Below are positions 1 through 5,985 of a stretch of DNA of 7,106 nt, piece after piece. This stretch comes from Acidimicrobiia bacterium. Lineage in GTDB: Bacteria > Actinomycetota > Acidimicrobiia > Acidimicrobiales > AC-14. The notes beneath the pieces were generated by a model, which worked only from the letters and a program-made list of their open reading frames with translations, made no database searches and was not told the origin of the DNA. How positions within the stretch are numbered: the first letter of the stretch is position 1; the number at the start of each line of letters is the position of its first letter. The stretch is taken from the NCBI GenBank assembly GCA_019243595.1, contig JAFAUA010000428.1, forward strand, positions 1 to 7,106, in the 5' to 3' direction. A program made the position numbers and the translations under genes.

Positions 1-428
1 TCACCACGCGGCTCGTCCACTTCGTCGAGATGGAGTATTCGATTCCCCGCGTCGCGGTGCCCGACGCCCTGCTCGCGGTGAAGGACTTCATCGACCGCAG
101 CGGGATGATGATCAGCTTCCCGATCGAGGTCCGCTTCGTGGCGCCCGACGACATCCCGCTTTCGACCGCGTTCGGCGAACAGCGCGGGTACATCGCCGTG
201 CACCGGTACGTCGGCGAGCCCTACGAGCAGTACTTCCGGGGCGTCGAGGCGATCATGGACCCCCTTGGCGGCCGCCCCCACTGGGGGAAGATGCACTACC
301 AGACGGCCGCCACTCTGGCGCCGAGGTACCCCGAGTGGGACCGCTTCCAGGCCGCCCGCAAGCGCACCGACCCCGACGGCCGCTTCCGCAACGCATACCT
401 CGACCGCGTGCTGGGCCTCCCTTCCTAA
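1..428 (+). CDS. D-arabinono-1,4-lactone oxidase-type FAD-linked oxidoreductase, C-terminal part (5' truncated by window)
   Basis: This is the last 141 codons of a gene that enters from the left edge; the reading frame is open from base 3 and ends at a TAA at 426-428. The visible part matches the C-terminal substrate domain of the aldonolactone oxidase family (D-arabinono-lactone, L-gulono-lactone and related sugar-lactone oxidases, PF04030-like). Seen directly are a conserved RPHWGKMH block, in which the HWGK residues are typical of the active-site side, and the family's closing pattern DPDGRFRNAYLDRVLG. The FAD-binding N-terminal domain lies outside the window, so the covalent-flavin histidine cannot be checked. 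Such enzymes oxidise a sugar 1,4-lactone or related polyol. The exact substrate cannot be read from this fragment. The gene converges on the minus-strand operon that ends at 500. An ATG at 30 lies inside the domain and is not the real start. Confidence 0.88.
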   Translation, partial: TTRLVHFVEMEYSIPRVAVPDALLAVKDFIDRSGMMISFPIEVRFVAPDDIPLSTAFGEQRGYIAVHRYVGEPYEQYFRGVEAIMDPLGGRPHWGKMHYQTAATLAPRYPEWDRFQAARKRTDPDGRFRNAYLDRVLGLPS

Positions 429-441
429 ATCAGCCGTTCTC

Positions 442-479
442 GGGGTGGATCTCGCCCGTATGCGGGGCACATGCACCCC
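442..479. terminator. possible nested stem-loop between convergent genes
   Basis: The 71-base gap between the two convergent genes holds GGGGTG (442-447) able to pair with CACCCC (474-479). Inside it, GCCC (454-457) can pair with GGGC (465-468). No T-rich run follows on either strand, so this is not a standard intrinsic terminator. It could act as a weak bidirectional terminator or be chance pairing in GC-rich DNA. Confidence 0.22.
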
Positions 480-499
480 AAGAACGAAGAAGGCGGGGT

Positions 500-1477
500 T
501 CAGAGGGCGGCGTCGACTGCGCTCATGGCCCACGCTCGGGCGCGCTGGGTGTCCTCGACGGCGAGGCGGAGGGACCAGCCGGTGTCGGGTTCGCCGGTGT
601 CCCAGCGGTACCAGCGGAGTGACGCAGCGGCGGCGTGGAGGCGATCGGGCGCGACGGGCCACTCGTCGAGGAGGCCGGTGACAGCGGCGAGAGCCCACCA
701 GGCTGCGAACCGGCCGGCGGCCATGCCGCGGCGACGGCCATGGGCGCCGCCGCTGGCGCCGGTCCAGGCCATGGCGGCGAGGGCGCGGGCGAGGTCGACC
801 TCGGCAATGCGGCCTCGCGGAGCGCCGAGGGCGGCGAGGGCGCCGACCGCATCTCCTTCGACGGCGTCCGCCTCGGCGCGGCCGTTGGACTCGGTGACCC
901 ACGCGGCCGCCAGGTCGACGAGGGCGCGGCGGGCTTCGTTGTCGTCGACCGTCGGCGCCGGCGACGACTCGTATGCCTTCCAGGTCGACACCGCTGGCGG
1001 CGACGCGAAGTTGGCTTCCCCAGCTTTGTACTCGGCCACCGGGTAGCGCGGCTCCCACGCCTGCAATACCAGCGGCAGCTCGAGGACCTGTTGGTCGACC
1101 CGGTCGTCCTCGGTGAGGTCCTCGCCGCGGACGACGCGCTCGTGGGCCGCGATCGATGCTTGCGGTGTCGGCGGCGCATGCGGCGCCAGCTCGGCCCACG
1201 TGTGACTGGAGGCCGCCACCTCGCTGAGCGGGCCAAGCGCGAAGCGGCCGGCATCGGGGACGAGTGCCGAGGCCGCCCACTTCCCCGGCGCGTCGAGCGC
1301 CAAGCGGTACTCGGCGAGCGACGCAGCCGGCCAGAGCTGCTTGCCTCGCTCGAGCGCCCGCCGGCAGCGGTCTCGGAGATCGACGAGGCCGTCCCAGTCG
1401 GCGTCGTCGACGAGGCGGTCGACGTGCCGGACCAGCTCGTCGAGGTCGGCGAGCTCGACCAGCTGCTCGTTGTTCAA
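500..1477 (-). CDS. Unrecognised 325-residue protein, last gene of the phosphatase/kinase-like operon
   Basis: I do not recognise this family. The frame starts at a TTG (1475-1477), four bases after the TAG of the upstream SCO1664-family gene, and ends with TGA at 500-502. No ATG or GTG is available near the N-terminus and there is no clear Shine-Dalgarno sequence, so translational coupling is likely. The protein looks soluble, with no signal peptide. The first 50 or so residues are acidic and probably helical (repeated DLDEL, DRLVDD, LVDLRDR patterns). A middle region (about 105-185) is rich in charged residues and proline. The C-terminal part is alanine-rich and helical, with a basic patch HGRRRG at 246-251, AAWW near 258-261 and RWYRW at 288-292. 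At least a dozen tryptophans are spread along the chain. No catalytic motif is evident. Its position as the coupled fourth gene suggests a role with the three upstream proteins, but this is inference only. Confidence 0.8.
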   Translation of the reverse strand: MNNEQLVELADLDELVRHVDRLVDDADWDGLVDLRDRCRRALERGKQLWPAASLAEYRLALDAPGKWAASALVPDAGRFALGPLSEVAASSHTWAELAPHAPPTPQASIAAHERVVRGEDLTEDDRVDQQVLELPLVLQAWEPRYPVAEYKAGEANFASPPAVSTWKAYESSPAPTVDDNEARRALVDLAAAWVTESNGRAEADAVEGDAVGALAALGAPRGRIAEVDLARALAAMAWTGASGGAHGRRRGMAAGRFAAWWALAAVTGLLDEWPVAPDRLHAAAASLRWYRWDTGEPDTGWSLRLAVEDTQRARAWAMSAVDAAL

Positions 1478-1481
1478 CGGT

Positions 1482-2195
1482 CTAGACCAACGGCCAGGGA
1501 TACGGCCGGGCCGAGCGCGCGGGCGGGAACACCGGGCGTCTTACGATCGCCGATGCGCGCACCGCCAGGGCGTCGATCTCGTCGTCGTCCAAGAGCGCGT
1601 GCAGCTCGTCGGGAATGGCCACCGCGAACCGGGCCAGATCTGCCACGAGCGGGTCGGGGATCGGCATTCCCTCGAAGTCCCACATCACCGTCCGCAGCTT
1701 CGGGTCGACGTGGAAGCAGAGACCGTGGTCGACCGACCAGAGCTGCCCGTCGGTGCCGAGGAGGCAGTGGCCGCCCTTGCGGTCGGCGTTGTTGGCGAGG
1801 AGGTCGAACGTGCAGATGGCCTTGAGGGCGTCGTGGTGGTGGGGGAACTCCAGAAGCGTGAAGTAGTGCTGGGCGAAGTCGGCGTCGACGAAGCGCTGGA
1901 GCGATCCCGTGCCGAGCGGGCCGTCGCGCACGATGGTCTCGGGCACGAGTCCCCAACCGAGCGCGTCGGCGACGACGTAGGCCGCAACCTCGCGTCGGTA
2001 GAGACCGGGTGGGAAGTCCCACAGCGGGCGCTCGCCACGCTCGGGCTTATACACGGCGCGCGTGGCTTCGCCGTCCTTGCAGACCTGAACGAGGTACGTG
2101 CCGTTCGAGCTCCAGGGCATACGGCCCTCGACCTCGACCTCGCCGTCGCGGAGCCTCGTCAGGCGGTCGGCTTGTGGCCGTTCGTCCGGACGCAC
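1482..2195 (-). CDS. SCO1664-family protein (PI3/PI4-kinase-like fold, TIGR03843 type)
   Basis: A 237-residue protein matching the actinobacterial SCO1664 family, which has distant similarity to phosphatidylinositol 3-/4-kinases. Kinase-like landmarks are visible in order. Lys50 lies in AVYKP (candidate ATP-binding lysine) and Glu69 in RREVAAY. The segment TFDLLANNADRKGGH (129-143) resembles a catalytic loop, with Asn136, Asp138 and Lys140. VDHG at 155-158 stands where a kinase has its metal-binding DFG. The C-terminal 20 residues are rich in proline and arginine. The start is a GTG (2193-2195) with GAAGGA five bases upstream; it lies 37 bases inside the end of the DUF3090 gene, and no nearer start codon precedes the conserved GEVEVEG segment. 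Family members are known to co-occur with DUF3090 and an MSMEG_4193-type phosphatase, as here. The substrate is unknown, and kinase activity is an inference from the fold. Confidence 0.9.
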   Translation of the reverse strand: MRPDERPQADRLTRLRDGEVEVEGRMPWSSNGTYLVQVCKDGEATRAVYKPERGERPLWDFPPGLYRREVAAYVVADALGWGLVPETIVRDGPLGTGSLQRFVDADFAQHYFTLLEFPHHHDALKAICTFDLLANNADRKGGHCLLGTDGQLWSVDHGLCFHVDPKLRTVMWDFEGMPIPDPLVADLARFAVAIPDELHALLDDDEIDALAVRASAIVRRPVFPPARSARPYPWPLV

Positions 2196-2653
2196 ACGTG
2201 TCCTTCAGGGTCGAGGGGCTCACCGCAGAGGGGGCAGGGCGGGCGGCCGGCCTCGACGACCTCGGCGCCGTGGAGCACGAGCCCGGCGACCTGGTCGCGC
2301 GTCGCCGCGATGCGCGCCATCGCTCCTTCCTCACCCTCCTCGACGAGCTCCTCGGCGAGCAGCACGAAGCGGTCGGCGTCCTCGTCGTAGGAAACACCGA
2401 GGGTGCCGACGACCCACTCGGGTTCGATCGGGTCCACTAACTCGAGCTCGGACGGCAGCGCCTCGGGCGGAGGCAGGTCGGCGAGCAGGGTGCCGAGGTA
2501 GCGCACGAGGGCGGCGACCTGGGTCTTCTCCATCTTCAGCGTCAGCAGCTGCCGGCCGCGGCGAGCTTGCAAGTAGAAGACGCGCTCGCCGGGCGGGCCG
2601 ACTGTGCCCGTCGTCAGCAGGTCGACGGCGTCGAGGTCGTACGACTCACTCAT
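2159..2653 (-). CDS. DUF3090 family protein with C-terminal zinc-ribbon-like motif (TIGR03847 type)
   Basis: A 164-residue cytosolic protein of the DUF3090 family, found mainly in Actinobacteria alongside the two genes that flank it here. The start is the ATG at 2651-2653, two bases after the TAG of the phosphatase gene; the protein then opens MSESYDLDAVDLLTTGTVG, as expected for the family. An upstream ATG-initiated extension (from 2749) lies within the phosphatase gene and is out of character. Seen in the protein are a compact N-terminal domain containing RVFYLQARRG (24-33), an acidic helix around 101-110 and a C-terminal metal-site pattern: CPLC at 140-143, then His152 and Cys154, with His160 near the end. 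This arrangement looks like a small zinc ribbon. The function is not established. The tight packing with a phosphatase-fold and a kinase-fold protein suggests the three act together. Confidence 0.9.
   Translation of the reverse strand: MSESYDLDAVDLLTTGTVGPPGERVFYLQARRGRQLLTLKMEKTQVAALVRYLGTLLADLPPPEALPSELELVDPIEPEWVVGTLGVSYDEDADRFVLLAEELVEEGEEGAMARIAATRDQVAGLVLHGAEVVEAGRPPCPLCGEPLDPEGHVCVRTNGHKPTA
2201..2206 (-). promoter_or_regulatory. Ribosome binding site for the SCO1664-family gene
   Basis: On the minus strand the bases read GAAGGA, five bases before the GTG at 2195. The site lies inside the DUF3090 coding region and is the main support for choosing this overlapping GTG start. Confidence 0.6.
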
Positions 2654-2655
2654 GC

Positions 2656-3297
2656 CTAGGAGGGCGCCAGCGCCTTGAGGTCGCCGGTCGAGTTGACGGT
2701 CAGAGCGATCGGCGATGCGTCGCCGTAGAGAATCCCGGTTACCGAGCACGGCGAGATCACGATGCGCTGGAAGAGGTCGAGGGGGGTGCCCACGGCATCG
2801 GCCGCCGCCGCCTTGATCGGGTCGGCATGGGACACGGCGACGACGGTGCCGCCGGGATGGTCGGCGCGGATGCGCTCGATGGCGTCGACGATGCGGCTCT
2901 GCATCTCGAGGAACGACTCACCACCGGGAAACCGGAACGCACTCGGCCGCTTCTGAACGGTCTTCCATTCCTCGGTCTTTGCCGCCTTCTTCAGCTCCCA
3001 GCCGGTCCACTCGCCGATGTCGAGCTCGAGGAGTCCCTTGAGTGTCTTTACGCGCAACCCGTGGACCTTGGCGATCGGCGCCGCCGTCTCCTTCGTACGC
3101 TCGAGCGGCGACGCGTACACAGCGTCGACCTTCGGCAGCGACCCGATGCGCTCGGCGACCGCCGCCGCCTGCTTGCGTCCGTCCTCGGAGAGGTGAAGCC
3201 CCTTCGCCCGTCCGGGCAGCAGCTTGCCCGTCGTCGGCGTGTGGCCGTGGCGGACGAGAAGGACGAGCGTGGGCTTGGGGCGGCGACGCGTGGGCAT
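2656..3297 (-). CDS. Histidine phosphatase superfamily protein, MSMEG_4193 type (putative phosphomutase/phosphatase)
   Basis: A 213-residue protein of the phosphoglycerate-mutase-like histidine phosphatase fold. The catalytic set is complete: LVRHGHT at 14-20 with the phospho-accepting His17 and Arg16, SPLERT at 63-68 with Arg67, Glu91 in LLELDIGEW, GGES at 125-128, and VSHADP at 155-160 with His157. These features fit the MSMEG_4193 family, which accompanies the DUF3090 and SCO1664 families. The physiological substrate is unknown; general sugar-phosphate or phosphoester hydrolysis is the family expectation. I chose the ATG at 3295-3297. A TTG at 3315 would add six residues but would run further into the divergent promoter zone. 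No good Shine-Dalgarno is present, so a leaderless or short-leader transcript is likely. It is the first gene of the minus-strand operon; its TAG is two bases before the next start. Confidence 0.92.
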   Translation of the reverse strand: MPTRRRPKPTLVLLVRHGHTPTTGKLLPGRAKGLHLSEDGRKQAAAVAERIGSLPKVDAVYASPLERTKETAAPIAKVHGLRVKTLKGLLELDIGEWTGWELKKAAKTEEWKTVQKRPSAFRFPGGESFLEMQSRIVDAIERIRADHPGGTVVAVSHADPIKAAAADAVGTPLDLFQRIVISPCSVTGILYGDASPIALTVNSTGDLKALAPS

Positions 3298-3313
3298 GGG
3301 TGGGACCGATCGC

Positions 3314-3323
3314 AACCTACCCT
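3314..3323. promoter_or_regulatory. Candidate overlapping bidirectional -10 elements
   Basis: The gap between the divergent phosphatase and uracil-DNA glycosylase starts is about 32 bases, so the promoters must overlap each other or a coding region. TACCCT at 3318-3323 on the plus strand fits TANNNT and would place a transcript start at about 3330, the first base of the chosen GTG. TAGGTT on the minus strand (3319 to 3314) would give a leader of about ten bases for the phosphatase. The two hexamers share the central TA. No -35 match is clear. The evidence is motif and spacing only. Confidence 0.3.
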
Positions 3324-3329
3324 CCGCTG

Positions 3330-4004
3330 GTGGAATCTCTCCGGCGAGTCACGGCCGACATCGTCGACTGCTTCGCGTGCCCGCGCCTCGTCGAGTGGCG
3401 CGAGCGCGTCGCCCTCGAGAAGCGGGCCGCGTTCCAGGACGAGGAGTATTGGGGCCGCCCGGTGCCGGGCTTCGGCGACCCTCGGGCCACCTTGCTCATC
3501 GTCGGGCTCGCGCCTGCCGCCCACGGCGGCAACCGCACCGGACGGGTGTTCACGGGCGACCGCTCCGGCGACTGGCTGTACGGCGCCCTGCACCGCGCCG
3601 GGTACGCCAACCAGCCGACGTCGGTGTCACTCGACGACGGACTGGAGCTGGAGCACGCCTACGTCGCCGCCGCTGTTCGCTGTGCCCCGCCCGCGAACAA
3701 GCCGACCACCGAGGAACGGGACACGTGCCTCCCGTACCTCCGGCGTGAGCTCGAGCTGCTGACCGACGTGCGGGTCATCGTCGTCCTCGGCCAGTTCGCC
3801 TACGACGTCATGGTGCGGGAGCTGGGCATCAGGCCGAAGCCGAAGTTCGGCCACGGCGTCGAGGTCGAGGTTCCCGATCGCAACCTGACGATCGTCTGCT
3901 CGTTCCACCCCAGCCAGCAGAACACCTTCACCGGCAAGCTCACCGAGGAGATGTTCGACGCGATCTTTCAACGCACGAGAGCGTTGACCTCGCCGACGAG
4001 GTAG
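3330..4004 (+). CDS. udgB: Family 5 uracil-DNA glycosylase (UdgB type, 4Fe-4S)
   Basis: A DNA repair enzyme that removes uracil and other deaminated bases by cutting the N-glycosidic bond. In about 224 residues it shows the family 5 signature. Motif A, GLAPAAHGGNRTGR (59-72), has alanine where other uracil-DNA glycosylases have a catalytic Asp or Asn. Then comes FTGDRSG (74-80), and the DNA-contacting motif SFHPSQQN is at 191-198. Four cysteines placed to bind a 4Fe-4S cluster are CFAC (14-17) and Cys118 plus Cys133, spaced C-x14-C. The block CPRLVEWRERVA near the N-terminus is also typical. The start is uncertain: GTG at 3330 is preferred because it sits seven bases after a TANNNT element, as in leaderless transcripts; GTG at 3300 would add ten residues. 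The gene is divergent from the phosphatase operon, and its 3' end overlaps the transporter gene by 37 bases, tail to tail. Confidence 0.92.
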   Translation: MESLRRVTADIVDCFACPRLVEWRERVALEKRAAFQDEEYWGRPVPGFGDPRATLLIVGLAPAAHGGNRTGRVFTGDRSGDWLYGALHRAGYANQPTSVSLDDGLELEHAYVAAAVRCAPPANKPTTEERDTCLPYLRRELELLTDVRVIVVLGQFAYDVMVRELGIRPKPKFGHGVEVEVPDRNLTIVCSFHPSQQNTFTGKLTEEMFDAIFQRTRALTSPTR

Positions 4005-4732
4005 ATCACCGAGATCACGCCGAGGAACAGGGCGACGGCCATTCTCAGGTTCTGGCGGTCGGCCCTGATGGCGAGGGCGGCGCCGATGCGGGCGCCGGGA
4101 ATCACGCCCAGAGCGAGAAGGATGGCGAACCGCCAGTCGATGTCACCGAGAGCGGCGTGGGTGATCATCCCGGGTACGGCGAATATGCCCACGCAGACCA
4201 GCGACGTGGCGATGGTCTCCTTGAGCCGCAGACCCATGATCTGGTTGAACCCGGGCACCATGAGGATGCCTCCGCCGATCCCGAGAAGGCCCGAGAGCAG
4301 CCCGGCGGCGGCGCCCACACCCGCCGTGATCGTTGGCGTGCGATGGAACGTGTGCTGCTTCAACCCTCCGAGGGCCTCGAACTCGGACTCGGCCTCCGCT
4401 TCCTCGACCGCCGGGCGCGGCGGTGGGTTGCGCATCCGCCACGCCGTCACCCCGAGGAGCAGAGCGGTAAGGATCATCAGCCAGTGGCCGTTGCCGGGGA
4501 TGACGTGCGAGAGCAATGAGCCGAGGATCGACGCCGCCGCGCCGACCGGCGCCGCCCACTTCACAACGTCCCAATCGACCAAGCCCTCGCGCATGTAGCG
4601 GAGCGTCCCGGACACCGCGCTGGGAATGATCGCCGGGAGCGTCGTTCCAACGGCGACGAACGCAGAGGCGCCGAGCGCGCGGATACCCGGGGTCGTGATG
4701 ACCGCGCCGCCGACGCCGAAGGCCGCGGACAT
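3968..4732 (-). CDS. TauE/SafE (DUF81) family membrane transporter; N-terminus probably lies upstream, up to 4792
   Basis: A multi-pass inner-membrane protein of the TauE/SafE family, which exports or takes up sulfonates, sulfite and related organic anions; the substrate cannot be assigned here. The expected internal duplication is visible: FGVGGAVITTPG (5-16) in the first half and GLLGIGGGILMVPG (148-161) in the second, joined by a hydrophilic acidic loop around 103-132. Hydrophobic segments account for about seven helices from the ATG at 4730-4732. That ATG begins inside what should be the first membrane helix. The same frame is open back to the thiolase stop at 4793-4795 and encodes twenty further residues, including VLTVALGVVSGI, which complete the helix. 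They have no ATG, GTG or TTG start, only CTG at 4790-4792 or 4763-4765. Neither candidate has a Shine-Dalgarno. The 3' end overlaps the glycosylase gene. Confidence 0.88.
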   Translation of the reverse strand: MSAAFGVGGAVITTPGIRALGASAFVAVGTTLPAIIPSAVSGTLRYMREGLVDWDVVKWAAPVGAAASILGSLLSHVIPGNGHWLMILTALLLGVTAWRMRNPPPRPAVEEAEAESEFEALGGLKQHTFHRTPTITAGVGAAAGLLSGLLGIGGGILMVPGFNQIMGLRLKETIATSLVCVGIFAVPGMITHAALGDIDWRFAILLALGVIPGARIGAALAIRADRQNLRMAVALFLGVISVIYLVGEVNALVR

Positions 4733-4792
4733 GATGCCGCTGACGACGCCGAGGGCGACGGTCAGGACATCGCGGAGGAGACTCGGCTCCAG

Positions 4793-5959
4793 CTAGGAAA
4801 CCCGCTCGACGATCATGGCCATGCCCTGACCGCCGCCGACGCACATGGTCTCGAGGCCCATCGTCTTGTCGAGCGTCTGAAGGTCGTTGATGAGCGTGGT
4901 CATGATGCGGGCGCCGGTCATGCCGAACGGGTGGCCCAACGCGATGGCGCCGCCGTTGGGGTTGAGCTGGTTGTCGATGCTGATCCCGAGCTCGTCGCAG
5001 ACCGGGAGCACCTGGGCGGCGAACGCTTCGTTGAGCTCGACGATGTCGATGTCGGTGATCTTCATGCCCGCTTGGGCGAGCACCTTCTTCACGGCTTCGA
5101 TGGGGCCGACGCCCATGATCTCCGGCGCGAGACCCGAGACGGCGCTAGCGATGATGCGGACCTTGGGCGTCAGGCCCAGGGCCTTGGCCCGCTCGTCGGA
5201 CATGACGAGGGTGGCCGCGGCGCCGTCGTTGAGGGGACAGGCGTTGCCGGCGGTGACACGGCCGTCCTCGCGGAAGGCGGGCTTGAGCTCTGCCAGCTTC
5301 TCCTTGGTGGTGCCGGGCCGGGGGCCGTCGTCCTGGGTGACCACTGTGCCGTCAGGCAGAGGGTAGGGCGTGAGCTCGCGGTCGAAGAACCCGTTCTTCT
5401 GGGCCTCGACGGCGCGGTTCTGGGAGATCGCCGCGTACTCGTCCATGCGCTCGCGCGTGACGTTGTACTTGTCGGCCACGTTCTCGGCCGTGAGCCCCAT
5501 TGGGATGTACATGAGGTTGACGAAGTCGTCGCGATCCTTGTCGACGAAGCGCGGGTTCATGTCCTCGCGCTTGAAGCCGCGGCCGCCTGTGCGGCTGACG
5601 CTCTCGAGGCCACCGGCGATGTAGGTGTCGCCCTCGCCGGCCTTGATGGCGTGGAACGCCATGCGGATGGTCTGCAGCGAGGAGGCGCAGAAGCGGTTGA
5701 CGCTGGTGCCGGGGACTGAGTCCGGAAGACCGGCCAGCGCCGCGCAGTTGCGGGCGTGGTTCATGCCCTGCTCGCCGGAGTGGTTGGCCGAGCCCAGCAT
5801 CACGTCGACCACCGAGGCCGGGTCGACGGCCGGCACCTTCTCCATCAGCGTCTTGATGATGAAGCCACCCATGTCGTCGGGGCGGACGTCCTTCAGCGAA
5901 CCCTTCAGGGCCCGGCCGATCGGCGTGCGGGCGGTCTCGACGATGACGGCTTCGGGCAT
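4793..5959 (-). CDS. Acetyl-CoA C-acetyltransferase / 3-ketoacyl-CoA thiolase
   Basis: A full-length thiolase of 388 residues, the usual size. It condenses two acyl-CoA molecules or cleaves 3-ketoacyl-CoA with CoA, in the cytosol. All catalytic elements are present: the nucleophile Cys91 in VNRFCASSLQ, NEAFA at 310-314, His343 in GHPFGMTG and the second acid/base Cys373 in CVGGGQG. TAGNACPLNDGAAA at 236-249 is the conserved CoA-side loop. The N-terminal block VETARTPIG is typical of the FadA/AtoB superfamily. Sequence alone does not separate a degradative (beta-oxidation) from a biosynthetic role; the SVNRFCASSLQ context leans towards FadA-like enzymes. The start is the ATG at 5957-5959, preceded by AAGGAG at an ideal distance. 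It lies 26 bases after the FrhB-like gene, so it is probably co-transcribed with it, and it is followed in the same frame by the TauE-type transporter. Confidence 0.95.
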   Translation of the reverse strand: MPEAVIVETARTPIGRALKGSLKDVRPDDMGGFIIKTLMEKVPAVDPASVVDVMLGSANHSGEQGMNHARNCAALAGLPDSVPGTSVNRFCASSLQTIRMAFHAIKAGEGDTYIAGGLESVSRTGGRGFKREDMNPRFVDKDRDDFVNLMYIPMGLTAENVADKYNVTRERMDEYAAISQNRAVEAQKNGFFDRELTPYPLPDGTVVTQDDGPRPGTTKEKLAELKPAFREDGRVTAGNACPLNDGAAATLVMSDERAKALGLTPKVRIIASAVSGLAPEIMGVGPIEAVKKVLAQAGMKITDIDIVELNEAFAAQVLPVCDELGISIDNQLNPNGGAIALGHPFGMTGARIMTTLINDLQTLDKTMGLETMCVGGGQGMAMIVERVS

Positions 5960-5964
5960 TACGA

Positions 5965-5970
5965 CTCCTT
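5965..5970 (-). promoter_or_regulatory. Ribosome binding site of the thiolase gene
   Basis: AAGGAG on the minus strand, five bases before the ATG at 5959. It is the strongest Shine-Dalgarno in the window and fixes the thiolase start, ruling out the much longer open frame that extends upstream to 7084. Confidence 0.75.
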
Positions 5971-5985
5971 GTTCATTTGTACTGC

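Noticed and set aside
635..1825. Plus-strand open frame of 396 codons opposite the unknown protein and the SCO1664-family gene
   Set aside because: Its low-complexity arginine-rich composition, and the family match of the minus-strand SCO1664 protein, mark it as a shadow frame.
2654..2749. N-terminal extension of the DUF3090 gene starting at 2749
   Set aside because: The added 32 residues are arginine-rich, lie inside the histidine phosphatase gene, and precede the ATG at 2653 where the family's N-terminus begins.
2098..3762. Long plus-strand open frame of 554 codons opposite the minus-strand operon
   Set aside because: The translation is composed of arginine, proline and serine runs typical of antisense frames in GC-rich DNA. 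It contradicts three recognisable genes on the minus strand and the UdgB frame on the plus strand.
5216..5254. Extra cysteine in the thiolase loop TAGNACPLNDGAAA as a possible active-site variation
   Set aside because: Variation at this position is common among actinobacterial thiolases as I recall them, and all four standard catalytic elements are intact.
5959..5976. Five-codon open frame MNKES between the FrhB-like gene and the thiolase, ending in a TAATG overlap
   Set aside because: It has no Shine-Dalgarno of its own, and its codons simply contain the AAGGAG ribosome binding site of the thiolase, so it is most likely coincidental.
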